Source: CAZOVB01 sp964583095
GTDB taxonomy: Bacteria; Planctomycetota; Phycisphaerae; SM23-33
NCBI GenBank assembly: GCA_964583095.1
Contig: CAZOVB010000068.1
Span: 1 to 23,426 of the forward strand
DNA: 23,426 nucleotides
Reading direction: 5' to 3'
Part shown: one piece after another, positions 22,679-23,426 of the stretch
Layout: each line of letters begins with the position of its first letter
Position numbering within the stretch: position 1 is the first letter of the stretch
Notes under the pieces: generated by a model
Told to the model about the DNA's origin: nothing
The model's input: only the letters and a program-made list of their open reading frames with translations
Databases searched by the model: none
Translations under genes and position numbers: made by a program

Positions 22679-23426
22679 ATGGATCTATCGATACTCGCAC
22701 AGGCCGATACCTTCTGGTACGTAATCATGGGCATTATTGCCCTGGTCGTTCTGGTGGTGCTGATCCTCTTTTTCCCGATGTTCGGGCTCTGGATCCAGGC
22801 ACTGTCGGCACGGGCGGGCGTGGGGATCCGCGAACTGATCGGCATGAGGCTGCGAAAAGTCAACCCGGGCGCGATCGTCATCGCGCGCATCCAGGCGGTC
22901 CGGGCCGGACTCCAGTTGAGCACCGAAGAACTGGAAAGCCATTACCTCGCCGGCGGCAGGCCGATGAACGTCGTCCGGGCGCTGATCGCCGCCAACCGGG
23001 CCGATATCCCCCTGACCTGGCAGTTGGCCACGGCGATCGACCTGGCCGGGCGCGATATCCTCGAAGCCGTCCAGACCTCGGTGAACCCCAAGGTCATTGA
23101 CTGTCCCAACCCCGCCACGGGCAAAATGACCGTGGACGCCGTAGCCAAGGACGGTATTCAGGTCAAGGCCAAGGCCCGCGTGACCGTCCGGGCCAATATC
23201 GACCGCCTCGTCGGCGGTGCCACCGAAGAGACCATCGTGGCCCGCGTGGGCGAAGGCATCGTGACGACGATCGGCTCGAGCACGACCTACAAGGGCGTGC
23301 TGGAAAACCCCGACACGATCAGCCAGAAGGTGCTCGAAAAAGGCCTCGATGCCGGCACCGCCTTCGAGATCCTCTCCATCGACATTGCCGACGTGGACGT
23401 GGGCGAGAACGTCGGGGCCAAGCTCC
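22679..23426 (+). CDS. floA: Flotillin-like protein FloA (partial, runs off the window)
   Basis: The first 249 residues are present; the gene continues past the right edge. FloA organises functional membrane microdomains and interacts with NfeD partners. An N-terminal hydrophobic hairpin (about residues 12-42, WYVIMGIIALVVLVV and onward) inserts in the membrane. RAGVGIRELIGMRLRKVNP follows, then the characteristic EELESHYLAGGRPMNVVRALIAANRADI and LAGRDILEAVQTSVNPKVIDCP. The SPFH-like core contains AVAKDGIQVKAKARVTVRANIDRLVGGATEETIVARVGEGIV, and the fragment ends at ILSIDIADVDVGENVGAKL. This matches the UPF0365/YqfA family rather than generic stomatins. AGGAAG precedes the ATG by a normal distance. 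The order NfeD-FloA is conserved in Bacillus and many other bacteria. Confidence 0.95.
   Translation, partial: MDLSILAQADTFWYVIMGIIALVVLVVLILFFPMFGLWIQALSARAGVGIRELIGMRLRKVNPGAIVIARIQAVRAGLQLSTEELESHYLAGGRPMNVVRALIAANRADIPLTWQLATAIDLAGRDILEAVQTSVNPKVIDCPNPATGKMTVDAVAKDGIQVKAKARVTVRANIDRLVGGATEETIVARVGEGIVTTIGSSTTYKGVLENPDTISQKVLEKGLDAGTAFEILSIDIADVDVGENVGAKL

Noticed and set aside
1..23426. CRISPR arrays, tRNA or rRNA genes, insertion sequences, integrases or defence genes
   Set aside because: No regularly spaced repeats, cloverleaf-like or rRNA-like stretches, transposase motifs or terminal inverted repeats were seen on either strand by eye.

Overview
The window reads as chromosomal DNA of a GC-rich (about 60%), probably anaerobic or microaerophilic bacterium. 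Gene content and protein style fit Planctomycetota, perhaps Phycisphaerae: a DUF11-repeat lipoprotein, an NfeD/NfeD/FloA membrane operon, a Gfo/Idh/MocA oxidoreductase with a planctomycete-like layout, GH42, and a fused (R)-2-hydroxyacyl-CoA dehydratase-type activase. This assignment is an inference; there is no rRNA or other marker in the window. Several genes have clear AAGGAG-type ribosome binding sites. I saw no tRNA, rRNA, CRISPR array, transposase, integrase or phage gene, so this looks like a core-type region rather than an island.

Layout. 1-381: no gene, short direct repeats. 382-1320 (-): GrpB-family protein with a probable GyrI-like N-terminal domain. 1494-2935 (+): a diverged AnmK-like protein overlapping a small three-helix SemiSWEET/PQ-loop-like membrane protein. 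2940-2973: terminator. 2994-5262 (-): DUF11 lipoprotein and, upstream of it, a lipoprotein peroxiredoxin. 5539-5799 (+): a glutaredoxin-like protein divergent from the peroxiredoxin, with a 22-bp inverted repeat between them. 5807-10744 (-): a run of four genes transcribed in the order metallophosphoesterase, HtrA protease, glycerate kinase, lysA. 10918-11082 (+): a 54-residue basic single-helix protein. 11340-14519 (+): a large acyl-CoA dehydratase activase. 14570-16612 (-): GH42 beta-galactosidase. 16735-17880 (+): exported metallophosphoesterase. 17896-18651 (-): a c-type cytochrome fused to a membrane domain with two H-x13-H pairs. 18834-20021 (+): Gfo/Idh/MocA oxidoreductase. 20216-23426 (+): long NfeD protease, short NfeD, and the start of FloA, which runs off the window.

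How genes may work together. The last three genes form the widely conserved NfeD-FloA membrane-microdomain operon. The lipoprotein peroxiredoxin and the glutaredoxin-like protein suggest a small thiol-redox locus. The metallophosphoesterase and HtrA genes overlap by ATGA and are surely co-transcribed; glycerate kinase and lysA follow. No complete, obviously novel multi-gene system is visible. The most notable items are the cytochrome c/di-heme b-like fusion, the GyrI-like/GrpB fusion, the eroded AnmK-like protein coupled to a SemiSWEET-like protein, and the unannotated 54-residue membrane protein.
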